A stretch of DNA of 64,000 nt from Sphingomonas sp. (GTDB taxonomy: Bacteria > Pseudomonadota > Alphaproteobacteria > Sphingomonadales > Sphingomonadaceae): positions 76,241 to 140,240 of the forward strand of contig QFPK01000016.1 in NCBI GenBank assembly GCA_003248865.1, read 5' to 3'. Position numbers and translations under genes: made by a program. The stretch's first letter is position 1; each line of letters opens with the position of its first letter. The notes beneath the pieces are model-generated. The model saw only the letters and a list, made by a program, of their open reading frames with translations. It was not told where the DNA came from and made no database searches. Below, piece by piece: positions 57,219 to 64,000 of this stretch.

Positions 57219-59963
57219 CTAGCGCTCCTGCTTGCGCAACAGCAGGATCGACAGCCCGATGAGCACCGGGATCGCCAGCAACAGCGGCCAGAAGGAAGCG
57301 GCAAGGTCGCCGAACCCCAGCCCCTTGTTGAACACGCCGCGGCTGATGGTGAACATATGGCTGGCTGGATAGATTTCACCGATGACCCGCGCACTCCCTT
57401 CCAGAGAAGAGACGGGATCGAGCATGCCGCCATAGGTCATGGTGGGGATCAGAGTTCCCACCATGGAAAGGAACAGCGCCGCGATCTGGCTGTTGGTGAC
57501 GGACGATGCCAGCAGGCCCATGCCGGTGGAAATGACACTGGTGAGAAGAGCCGACAGCACCAGCGTGGGCAGGCTGCCCTTGATCGGCACATCGAACAGC
57601 AAAACCGCCATCAGCGCCATGATGGCGAAGTTGATCATCGCGAGCCCGATGTAGGGCAACTGCTTGCCCAGCAGGAATTCGGCGCGGGTGACCGGCGTGA
57701 CATAGAGGTTGATGATCGAGCCTGTTTCCTTCTCGCGCACCACCGCCAGCGCAGCCAGCATGGAGGGCAGCATCAGCAGAAGGAGCGGGATCACCACCGG
57801 CACCATCGCCGGCAGACTCTTCACGTCCGGATTGTAGCGGAAGCGGTTTTCGACCGACGCGGGGGTTGCTGCCTCCACGCCTGCCCTGCGCGCCTGCTCC
57901 GTCAGCCAGTGCTGGTGCATGCCCTGGATATAACCCCGCACCGTTTCTGCCCGCTGCGGCATGGCACCATCGAACCAGGCCCCGATCTCCGCCTGGTTGC
58001 CGCGCAGAAGATCGCGGCCGAATCCCGGTGGGATCTCGATTGCCAGCGCCAGTTCCCCGCTCCGCATGCGCCGGTCGAGTTCGGCATGATCGGCAATCGG
58101 CGGCTGCTCCAGGAAGTAGGTCGAACCCGCGATATCCTGCCGATAGCTTTCGCTGAAACTGCTCTGGTCGCGATCGAGCACGGCATAACGCAGGTCGTTC
58201 ACGTCCATGCTGATGCCGAAGCCCATCACCAGCAGCAGGATCACGGTGCCGCCCAGCGCCAGCGTGCCGCGCACCGGGTCGCGCTGCAGTTCCAGCGTTT
58301 CGCGCCAGACATAGCTCAGCATCCGTTGCAGGCTGAAGCGGCGCGTCACTTCGTGCGGCGCGGCCGCCGGCGTCACCTTCGGCGCGGCGGCCTGTTCCGC
58401 CCGCCCATCCTCGCCGGCTGCCTCCACCAGATAGCCGATGAAGGCTTCTTCCAATGAAGCGGCACCGCGCTTGGCCACCAGCCTGGCGGGCGTGTCGCTG
58501 TCCAGAACCTTGCCCGCGTGCATCATCGACATGCGGTCGCAACGCTCCGCCTCGTTCATAAAATGGGTGGAGATGAAGATCGTCACCTTGTCCCGACGGG
58601 ACAGTTCCACCAGCAGCCGCCAGAACGCATCGCGTGCAATCGGGTCCACTCCCGACGTTGGCTCGTCCAGGATCAGCAGATCGGGCCGATGCACCATGGC
58701 TACCGCCAATGAAAGCCGCTGGCGGATCCCCAGGGGCAGCCGGTCGGGCAGTTGATCCATCACCGCTTCCAACCCGAAGCGCTCCGCCATTTCGCTGATC
58801 CGTGCCGCGATCTCGTCTGGCCGCACATGAAAAAGCCGGGCGTGCAGATCCAGATTCTGCTGCACCGTCAGTTCGCCGTACAAGGAGAATGCTTGGCTCA
58901 TATATCCCACGCGCCGGCGGGTCTCGATGTCGCGCGGATCGACTTCGCGCCCGAACAGCCAGGCGCGTCCCTCGCTCGCAGGCAGAAGCCCGGTCAGCAT
59001 CTTCATCGTCGTTGACTTGCCGCAGCCGTTGGAGCCCAGGAATCCGAAAATCTCGCCCCGGCGGATGCGGAAACTCACCTGGTCCACCGCGACGAAATCG
59101 CCGAACCGCATGGTCAGCCCCTCGGCCTCGATGGCGATATCGTCCTCGTCGACATCGAGCGGGGGGATCACCACCGGCTTGTGGCCCCGCTTGCGCTCGT
59201 CAGGCAGCAGTTCGGCAAATGCGGCTTCCAGATTCTCGCAGCCGGTCCGCTGCAGGATCTCCGATGGCGTGCCGGTCGCCAGCAGGTCGCCATCGTCCAT
59301 CGCCACCAGCCAGTCGAAGCGCTGCGCCTCGTCCATATAGGCGGTCGCCACGATCACGCTCATCCCGGGCCGCTCGGCGCGGATGCGCGCGATCAGATCC
59401 CAGAACTGCGCGCGCGCCAACGGGTCCACACCGGTCGTCGGTTCGTCCAGGATCAACAGGTCCGGATCATGGATCAGCGCACAGCACAGCCCCAGCTTCT
59501 GCTTCATCCCGCCGGACAGTTTGCCCGCGGGACGTGACAGGAAGGGATAGAGGCCGGTGGCACGCGTCAGCTCATCGATCCGCCGCCGCCGCTCGTCCGG
59601 GCCATGGCCGAACAGGCGCGCGAAGAACTGAAGATTTTCTTCCACCGACAACGTGGGGTAGAGATTCTTGCCAAGCCCCTGCGGCATGTAGGCGATGCGG
59701 GGGCATACCGCCTCGCGATGCTGTCTGTTGGCCATGTCGCCGTCCAGCACATGCACCTCGCCCTCCTGCACGACGCGCGCGCCAGCGATCAGCGACAGAA
59801 GGCTGGACTTGCCGACGCCATCCGGACCGATCAGGCCCGTCATCCGCCCGCCGGCAAAATCGAGGTCGATGCCTCGCAGCACGTCCTGCTTGCCGTAGTG
59901 CAGCCGCACCCCGGACAGCCGGACAACGGACGCTCCGTCGCCCGCGGGCGGTGGCAGCGACAC
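57219..59963 (-). CDS. fused double ABC ATPase and ABC-2 permease (RbbA/YhiH-like)
   Basis: A 914-residue protein. First ATPase: P-loop GPDGVGKS (46-53), signature LSGGMKQKLGLC, Walker B LLILDEPTTGVDP. Second ATPase: P-loop GSNGCGKST, Walker B LLILDEPTSGVDP, but its signature is degenerate (LPLGIRQRLSLA instead of LSGGQ). The C-terminal ~370 residues are an ABC-2 permease half with one N-terminal span (GTLALGGTVILLLVMGFGI), a periplasmic region and five spans (TGSIINLYVTPVTRAEFLLGKQL). It is called ribosome-associated ATPase in some annotations, but with the adaptor, channel and second permease adjacent it is better read as the engine of a tripartite exporter. Confidence 0.92.
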   Translation of the reverse strand: MSLPPPAGDGASVVRLSGVRLHYGKQDVLRGIDLDFAGGRMTGLIGPDGVGKSSLLSLIAGARVVQEGEVHVLDGDMANRQHREAVCPRIAYMPQGLGKNLYPTLSVEENLQFFARLFGHGPDERRRRIDELTRATGLYPFLSRPAGKLSGGMKQKLGLCCALIHDPDLLILDEPTTGVDPLARAQFWDLIARIRAERPGMSVIVATAYMDEAQRFDWLVAMDDGDLLATGTPSEILQRTGCENLEAAFAELLPDERKRGHKPVVIPPLDVDEDDIAIEAEGLTMRFGDFVAVDQVSFRIRRGEIFGFLGSNGCGKSTTMKMLTGLLPASEGRAWLFGREVDPRDIETRRRVGYMSQAFSLYGELTVQQNLDLHARLFHVRPDEIAARISEMAERFGLEAVMDQLPDRLPLGIRQRLSLAVAMVHRPDLLILDEPTSGVDPIARDAFWRLLVELSRRDKVTIFISTHFMNEAERCDRMSMMHAGKVLDSDTPARLVAKRGAASLEEAFIGYLVEAAGEDGRAEQAAAPKVTPAAAPHEVTRRFSLQRMLSYVWRETLELQRDPVRGTLALGGTVILLLVMGFGISMDVNDLRYAVLDRDQSSFSESYRQDIAGSTYFLEQPPIADHAELDRRMRSGELALAIEIPPGFGRDLLRGNQAEIGAWFDGAMPQRAETVRGYIQGMHQHWLTEQARRAGVEAATPASVENRFRYNPDVKSLPAMVPVVIPLLLLMLPSMLAALAVVREKETGSIINLYVTPVTRAEFLLGKQLPYIGLAMINFAIMALMAVLLFDVPIKGSLPTLVLSALLTSVISTGMGLLASSVTNSQIAALFLSMVGTLIPTMTYGGMLDPVSSLEGSARVIGEIYPASHMFTISRGVFNKGLGFGDLAASFWPLLLAIPVLIGLSILLLRKQER

Positions 59964-59967
59964 CGGC

Positions 59968-61044
59968 CTATTCCTTCACGACGTTGGTCAGCTTCTCCGG
60001 CCAGGGCGTATCCGGGTCGGTCCGCACATAGGCCATTCCGGGAAGGCCCGTCTTTACGCGGGAAATATGGCGCTGAAGCAGGGCCGGATCGATGCGGGCC
60101 CGCACGCGGAACATCAGCTTCTCGCGCTCGCTCTCGGTCTCCACGGTCTTTGGCGTGAACTGGGCCACGTCAGACACGAAGCTGATACGGGCGGGGATCA
60201 CGCGATCAGGCATCGCATCCAGTACCAGCCGCACCTCGCTGCCGATGCCGAGGCGTCCGGCCGCCGTCGCCGGCACGAAGAAGGTCATATAGACATCCGA
60301 CAGGTCGACCAGGTTCATCACCCGGCCACCGCCCGCCACCACCTCGCCGGGCTGCGCGACGCGGAACTGGATACGGCCAGCACGCGGTGCGCGCAGGTCG
60401 CTGTCACGAATGTCGGCCTCGATCCGCTCGATGGTCGCGCGGGCGGCATCCACATTGGAGCGGGCGCCGATCACCTGACTTCGTGCCGATGCGATGCCCG
60501 CGTCACTCGACGCCAGATTGGCGCGCGCTGCCTCGAAGGTCGCCAGCGCGCCCTGCACGGCCGCCTGATTGTCGTCGCGCTCCTGTCTTGGCGTCGCGCC
60601 CTCGCGCGCCAGCGTCTCCGATCGGGTAAACCGCAGCCGGGCCGCATTCAGCTCCGCCTCGCGCTGACGAACGGTTGCCTGGGACGAGGCGCGCTCGCTT
60701 TGCCGCTGGCTCACCTGTGTCTGCGCGACGTCCACGGAATTCACCGCCAGCGCCAGTTGCGCCTTCGCCTCCGAAAGCTGGGCCCGCAGGGTTTCCGTGT
60801 CCATCCGGGCAACCACCTCGCCCGCCTGCACCATCTGGCCCTCGTTCGTCAGGATCTCCAGAATACGGCCCGGAGTCCGCGAGGCGATATCGATCTCCAC
60901 CGCCTCGATCCGGCCGTTGCCGCTGACGATGCCCTCCGGCAGGCCGGAGGGGCGAAGCGCCGACCACAGGAGGAATCCAGCCACCACGACGGCCGCACCG
61001 ATCCCGACCCTGATCAGCCAGGTCTTGCCGGTTGCCTGTGTCAT
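59968..61044 (-). CDS. HlyD-type adaptor of the ABC exporter (YhiI-like)
   Basis: A 358-residue membrane-fusion protein with one N-terminal span (WLIRVGIGAAVVVAGFLLWSAL). The lipoyl halves are ASRTPGRILEILTNEGQMVQAGEVVARMD and SDLRAPRAGRIQFRVAQPGEVVAGGG, around a long coiled hairpin (~120 residues) able to reach a channel. The C-terminal part includes PMPDRVIPARISFVSDVAQFTPKTV-like sequence, typical of the YhiI/YbhG group. It overlaps the channel gene by 4 bp and is followed 4 bp later by the fused ABC gene. Confidence 0.92.
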   Translation of the reverse strand: MTQATGKTWLIRVGIGAAVVVAGFLLWSALRPSGLPEGIVSGNGRIEAVEIDIASRTPGRILEILTNEGQMVQAGEVVARMDTETLRAQLSEAKAQLALAVNSVDVAQTQVSQRQSERASSQATVRQREAELNAARLRFTRSETLAREGATPRQERDDNQAAVQGALATFEAARANLASSDAGIASARSQVIGARSNVDAARATIERIEADIRDSDLRAPRAGRIQFRVAQPGEVVAGGGRVMNLVDLSDVYMTFFVPATAAGRLGIGSEVRLVLDAMPDRVIPARISFVSDVAQFTPKTVETESEREKLMFRVRARIDPALLQRHISRVKTGLPGMAYVRTDPDTPWPEKLTNVVKE

Positions 61045-62636
61045 GAAGTCTGCCCCTTACCCGCCTCTTGCGGAATATTGCTGAAGGAACTGGCGGCAAA
61101 ACTGCCACCCAGTGCGGAATAGAGCGCCACGATGCTCGCCAGTTCGGCCCGGCGCAGCTGGACCATGGCCTGCTCGGCATCGAACAGGTCCCGCTGGGCG
61201 TCCAGCACCTCCAGATAGGCGGACCGGCCGTAATCGAAGCGCAGCTGGGCAAGACGTGCACGTTCCTGCTGCGCCTTCAGCAACTCGCCAGTGGTGCGGA
61301 TCTGCAGCTGCAGCTGCCGTCGTTGGACCAGCGCGTCGGAGACATCCCGGAACGCGGACTGGACCGTCAGCTCATATTCGGCGATGACCCGTTCCCGGCG
61401 GGCCCGCATCACATCCAGATTGCCCTTCAGCCGCCCGGCATTGAACAGCGGCAGCCGAATGGTCGGCGTGAACGACCAGGCCTCGCTGCCTGCGGAAAAC
61501 AGGCCGCCCAGTTCGTCGCTCATCGTGCCATAGGCACCCGTCAGGCTGATGCTGGGGAAGAAGGCGGCCCGGGCCGCCCCGATATTGGCATCGGCGGCAC
61601 GCAGCTGATGTTCGGCGGCAACGATATCCGGCCGACTGGTCAGCAGGTCTGATGGCAATCCGGCCGGAAGCAGCACGTCCTGCGGCACCTCGGTCAGCGA
61701 AAGCGTGCCCGGTGCGATCTCTATCGGACCCCCCAGGATCAGCGCCAGCGCGTTGCGGTTCACCGCGCGTTCCTGTTCCAGCCCCTGCAGCGTGGTCTGG
61801 GCCTGCGCCAGCAGCACCTGTGCCTGAGTCATGTCCAGCTTGGAACCCGAACCCACCTCATAGCGCCGGCGCAGCATGCGCAGCGCCTCTTCCCTTGTTT
61901 CGATGGACCGGCGCGCCAGCGCAGCCCGTTCCTCATAATGGCGCTCCAGGAGATAGCCGTTGGCAACCTGCGCCACGAGATCGGTCGCGACGGCACGGCG
62001 TGCCTCCTCCGTCGCCAGATACTGCCAGCGCGCGGCCTCGCGCAGGCTGCGCAGCCGGCCCCAGAAGTCGATCTCCCAGCTCGCGCTCAGCTGGGCACTG
62101 ACCTGCCGCACATCCACCGGCGTGGCCCCTGAGCCGGGCAGGTTAAACAGGGTTTCCCCGCGGGAGCCGGTGCCGACCGCATCTAGCTGCGGATAGAGTG
62201 AAGCCCCTTCGATCCGCCATGCCGCCCGTGCTTCTGCAAGACGTGCGGCGGCAATGCGGATGTCGCGGTTGTTCGCCAGCGCCTGCTCGATCAGCCGTTG
62301 CAGCTCCGCGTCGCGGAAGAACTCTCGCCAGTCGATGCGCGCGATGCTGTCGCCCGGGGAAGTCGCCTGGGCATAGCTCTGCGGCACCGGCTGCGGTGGA
62401 CGCACATGATGCGGCGTGAACGAGCAGGCGGATACGCCGAAGAACAGGGCGGACACGCCGAGCAACAGGGCCGCCATGTGGAACCAGCGACGTCGCCCGC
62501 CAATTTCCGGCGAGGCTGCCTCGGCAGCAGGCTGAAGACTGGTGGATGGCACGTCGCCCCCATGAGAAAACGACGCCGTGACAGGCGCCACGCCGGAGAT
62601 TTCGAGAGCGGCCAGAGGCAAGTCTTCGTCAGACAC
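61041..62636 (-). CDS. outer-membrane channel (NodT family) of the ABC exporter
   Basis: A channel lipoprotein of up to 531 residues with both repeats complete (ALANNRDIRIAAARLAEARAAW, SWEIDFWGRLRSLREAARW, SRPDIVAAEHQLRAADANIGAARAAFFPSISL, PLFNAGRLKGNLDVMRA). The lipobox is FGVSAC, unusually far in (Cys ~70), after the basic GRRRWFH and a hydrophobic MAALLLGVSALF. Start is uncertain: GTG 62636 gives a 50-residue Ser/Pro/Ala-rich pre-sequence, and ATG 62477 would remove the basic part. It begins 9 bp after the phasin-like gene, so the two are cotranscribed. Confidence 0.9.
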   Translation of the reverse strand: MSDEDLPLAALEISGVAPVTASFSHGGDVPSTSLQPAAEAASPEIGGRRRWFHMAALLLGVSALFFGVSACSFTPHHVRPPQPVPQSYAQATSPGDSIARIDWREFFRDAELQRLIEQALANNRDIRIAAARLAEARAAWRIEGASLYPQLDAVGTGSRGETLFNLPGSGATPVDVRQVSAQLSASWEIDFWGRLRSLREAARWQYLATEEARRAVATDLVAQVANGYLLERHYEERAALARRSIETREEALRMLRRRYEVGSGSKLDMTQAQVLLAQAQTTLQGLEQERAVNRNALALILGGPIEIAPGTLSLTEVPQDVLLPAGLPSDLLTSRPDIVAAEHQLRAADANIGAARAAFFPSISLTGAYGTMSDELGGLFSAGSEAWSFTPTIRLPLFNAGRLKGNLDVMRARRERVIAEYELTVQSAFRDVSDALVQRRQLQLQIRTTGELLKAQQERARLAQLRFDYGRSAYLEVLDAQRDLFDAEQAMVQLRRAELASIVALYSALGGSFAASSFSNIPQEAGKGQTS

Positions 62637-62645
62637 GCGAAATGG

Positions 62646-63062
62646 CTATTTCGCCTTGCCGGCCTCTATCGGCGCTGTGCCGCCCGCCATCGCCTGAAAC
62701 TGCTTTGACCAGGCCTGAACTGCATCGGCAAAGGGCTGCTGCACGTCGCCCACCTTGAAGCCGTCAACCTTGAACAGGTCGCCCACAGACGAGCTCCATT
62801 CGCTGAATGCTTCCTGCGCAGCGGCAAGCGATGTCTGGCGGTTCTGCTCCACCTCTTTCAGAACATCCGAGAGCTCCGTGAAACCAGGGAGTGCCACCAC
62901 GCCCGCCTTCTGCTCCGTGTTCTGATCGACAAAGGCCGAAAAGCCCTGCTGCGCGATTTCCGCCTGGCGCAACGCCGCCGTGCGCGAAATCTCGGCGAAT
63001 TTCAGCACGAGATTCTGGTTGGCGCTCGCCAGAGCAGCCCATTGTTCGAAGCCATAGCTCAT
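62646..63062 (-). CDS. phasin-like protein heading the ABC exporter operon
   Basis: A 138-residue helical protein without signal peptide. MSYGFEQWAALASANQNLVLKFAEISRTAALRQAEIAQQGFSAFVDQ resembles the N-terminal helix of phasins, which coat polyhydroxyalkanoate granules; the C-terminal part (DAVQAWSKQFQAMAGG) fits too. Start: ATG 63062 has AAGGA 8 bases upstream; the open frame to 63113 is likely not translated. No PHA synthase is nearby, so it may instead serve another surface-binding or stress role. It is the first gene before a tripartite exporter, an unusual context. Confidence 0.6.
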   Translation of the reverse strand: MSYGFEQWAALASANQNLVLKFAEISRTAALRQAEIAQQGFSAFVDQNTEQKAGVVALPGFTELSDVLKEVEQNRQTSLAAAQEAFSEWSSSVGDLFKVDGFKVGDVQQPFADAVQAWSKQFQAMAGGTAPIEAGKAK

Positions 63063-63093
63063 ACATAATATCCTTCGGAACAGTGGAGAATCA

Positions 63094-63112
63094 TGAGACA
63101 GATTTCGTCTCA
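63094..63112. promoter_or_regulatory. inverted repeat between phasin-like gene and TetR gene
   Basis: TGAGAC-n7-GTCTCA, 32 bp upstream of the phasin-like ATG. A candidate operator for the divergent TetR regulator. The rest of the 63063-63372 gap shows no gene; TATACT at 63285-63290 is a possible rightward -10. Confidence 0.45.
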
Positions 63113-63372
63113 ACCTTCTGGAAAGAAAGGATTAGATTTTCATTTTCGATGCGGAGGCCGCCATTCTCGATCTGAGCGTCCCGCCCCGGCTCAAGCCTGT
63201 CTCTGCCACAGCGCTTTCCTTTCCTTCCCAATCACAAACCTGCGCATCCGCGAATCCGGCCCAAAGTTTGGCAGGGAATAATATGTATACTTTGCAGTTT
63301 AGTTATTGACACGGATCAAGGAGGGGTCAAGCCAGTTCTCCCCCGTTCCGAAAAATGGAGAGGAACATGCGG

Positions 63373-63948
63373 ATGATGGTGTTGGACGAGGTTGAATCGG
63401 GTTCCCAGCTGGCTCGCTCACCCAAAGGCGGCAGGCCCACCCGAGAGGCCGCCTCCCAGCTTGGCGCGCACATTCTGGACGTCGCGATCGAACATTTCCT
63501 GCGCCACGGCTTTGAAGGTGCGAATATGGACGCCATTGCGGCCGACGCACAGGTGAGCAAGCGGACCCTGTATCAGCGCCATGAATCGAAAAAAGGGCTT
63601 CTCCTGGCCGTCCTCGAACGCGAACGGCACATCTATCTGGCGATCGTCGACACCCCCCTTCCGGAAGGAAGCGCCAGGCAACGGATCGCCCTGCTCGCCC
63701 AGACCATACTCGACGACATCCTGACTCCGAAGATCCGTGGATTCGTGAAACTCAGGGAAGAAGTGGAGCGGGTGGAACCCGGATTCGATGACGATTCCCG
63801 CGATATCGTGATGGGTCATTGGATCAGCGCCTTTCGCTCCATTCTGGCGGGCGACCCCGGGCTGTCCGGCCTCGATCCCGACCGGCTGCAGTTCATGGCG
63901 TCCTTGTCCGTCGTCAGAACATTTGGCGCATCTCGCGGCGTAAATTAG
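63373..63948 (+). CDS. TetR-family regulator, possibly truncated at the C-terminus
   Basis: About 191 residues. N-terminal HTH: QLGAHILDVAIEHFLRHGFEGANMDAIAADAQVSKRTLYQRHESKKGLL, a typical TetR domain with the KRTLYxRxxxK recognition region. The C-terminal domain looks like the TetR_C group (RGFVKLREEVERVEPGF...GHWISAFRSIL) but stops soon after LSVVRTFGASRGVN, perhaps 15-25 residues early. Start: ATG 63373 has GAGAGG 9 bases upstream; ATGs at 63355 and 63367 are alternatives. It is divergent from the phasin/ABC-exporter operon, which it probably controls. Confidence 0.8.
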   Translation: MMVLDEVESGSQLARSPKGGRPTREAASQLGAHILDVAIEHFLRHGFEGANMDAIAADAQVSKRTLYQRHESKKGLLLAVLERERHIYLAIVDTPLPEGSARQRIALLAQTILDDILTPKIRGFVKLREEVERVEPGFDDDSRDIVMGHWISAFRSILAGDPGLSGLDPDRLQFMASLSVVRTFGASRGVN

Positions 63949-63978
63949 CGGAGTGCGGGCCTCGTCTGGGGGTTGATG

Positions 63979-64000
63979 TTAGGCGGCAAGCTTGCGGTGC
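63979..64000 (-). CDS. C-terminal end of a leftward reading frame cut by the window edge
   Basis: The last bases read leftward as HRKLAA followed by a TAA stop at 63981-63979. Too little to identify; it may belong to a transposase, given the abrupt end of the neighbouring TetR gene. Confidence 0.3.

Overview
The window is high-GC, tightly packed alphaproteobacterial chromosome, most likely from the order Sphingomonadales. Three things point there: three exported proteins ending in the PEPxxWA-CTERM signal typical of sphingomonads, a permuted two-piece tmRNA with tag ANDNEAFAIAA, and alphaproteobacterial-type RpoB/RpoC. The genus cannot be fixed from the sequence alone.

Layout. 1-6.4 kb: the start of an Ada repair protein (cut by the left edge), a long-chain-type acyl-CoA dehydrogenase, then leftward genes for a small exported protein, guanylate kinase, a periplasmic serine hydrolase, fumarase C and an SspB-type ClpXP adaptor. 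6.4-7.05 kb: a cluster of hairpins and the two-piece tmRNA, next to the adaptor gene that serves the same proteolysis pathway. 7-10.5 kb: a GT4 glycosyltransferase and an M28 membrane peptidase. 10.6-33.6 kb: the transcription/translation core (tRNA-Trp, secE, nusG, rplK, rplA, rplJ, rplL, rpoB, rpoC), all leftward but broken into three blocks. About 8 kb lies between rplA and rplJ: carbonic anhydrase, glycine-zipper lipoprotein, three PEPxxWA-CTERM proteins, an exported amidohydrolase, a membrane HTH-TPR regulator and a parS-like site. About 3 kb lies between rplL and rpoB: a VWA protein and a DUF2975/HTH pair. The blocks after the breaks have their own visible promoters (before rplJ and before rpoB).

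34-64 kb is an envelope and efflux region. A TetR-controlled RND pump (adaptor, pump, outer-membrane channel) is followed by an unusual operon: a TolC-like lipoprotein that appears to have lost both membrane beta-hairpins, an orphan HlyD-type adaptor, OpgG and OpgH (osmoregulated periplasmic glucan synthesis). Next is a QseBC/OmpR-like two-component pair, then an operon of MipA, channel, adaptor, second RND pump and an MlaA-like protein. The two-component pair and the MipA operon share an upstream direct-repeat box, so they probably form one regulon. A leftward operon then encodes a phasin-like protein and a complete tripartite ABC exporter (channel, adaptor, RbbA-like fused ABC protein, ABC-2 permease), with a divergent TetR gene. 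The last bases hold the end of another leftward reading frame, perhaps a mobile element.

Most interesting signals: (1) a 47-bp element with three 10-bp direct repeats, nearly identical before two PEPxxWA-CTERM genes, one copy sitting in the divergent promoter of the HTH-TPR regulator; (2) the barrel-less TolC-like protein plus orphan adaptor tied to glucan synthesis; (3) the two-component direct-repeat box; (4) a perfect 16-bp parS palindrome beside the ribosomal protein genes.
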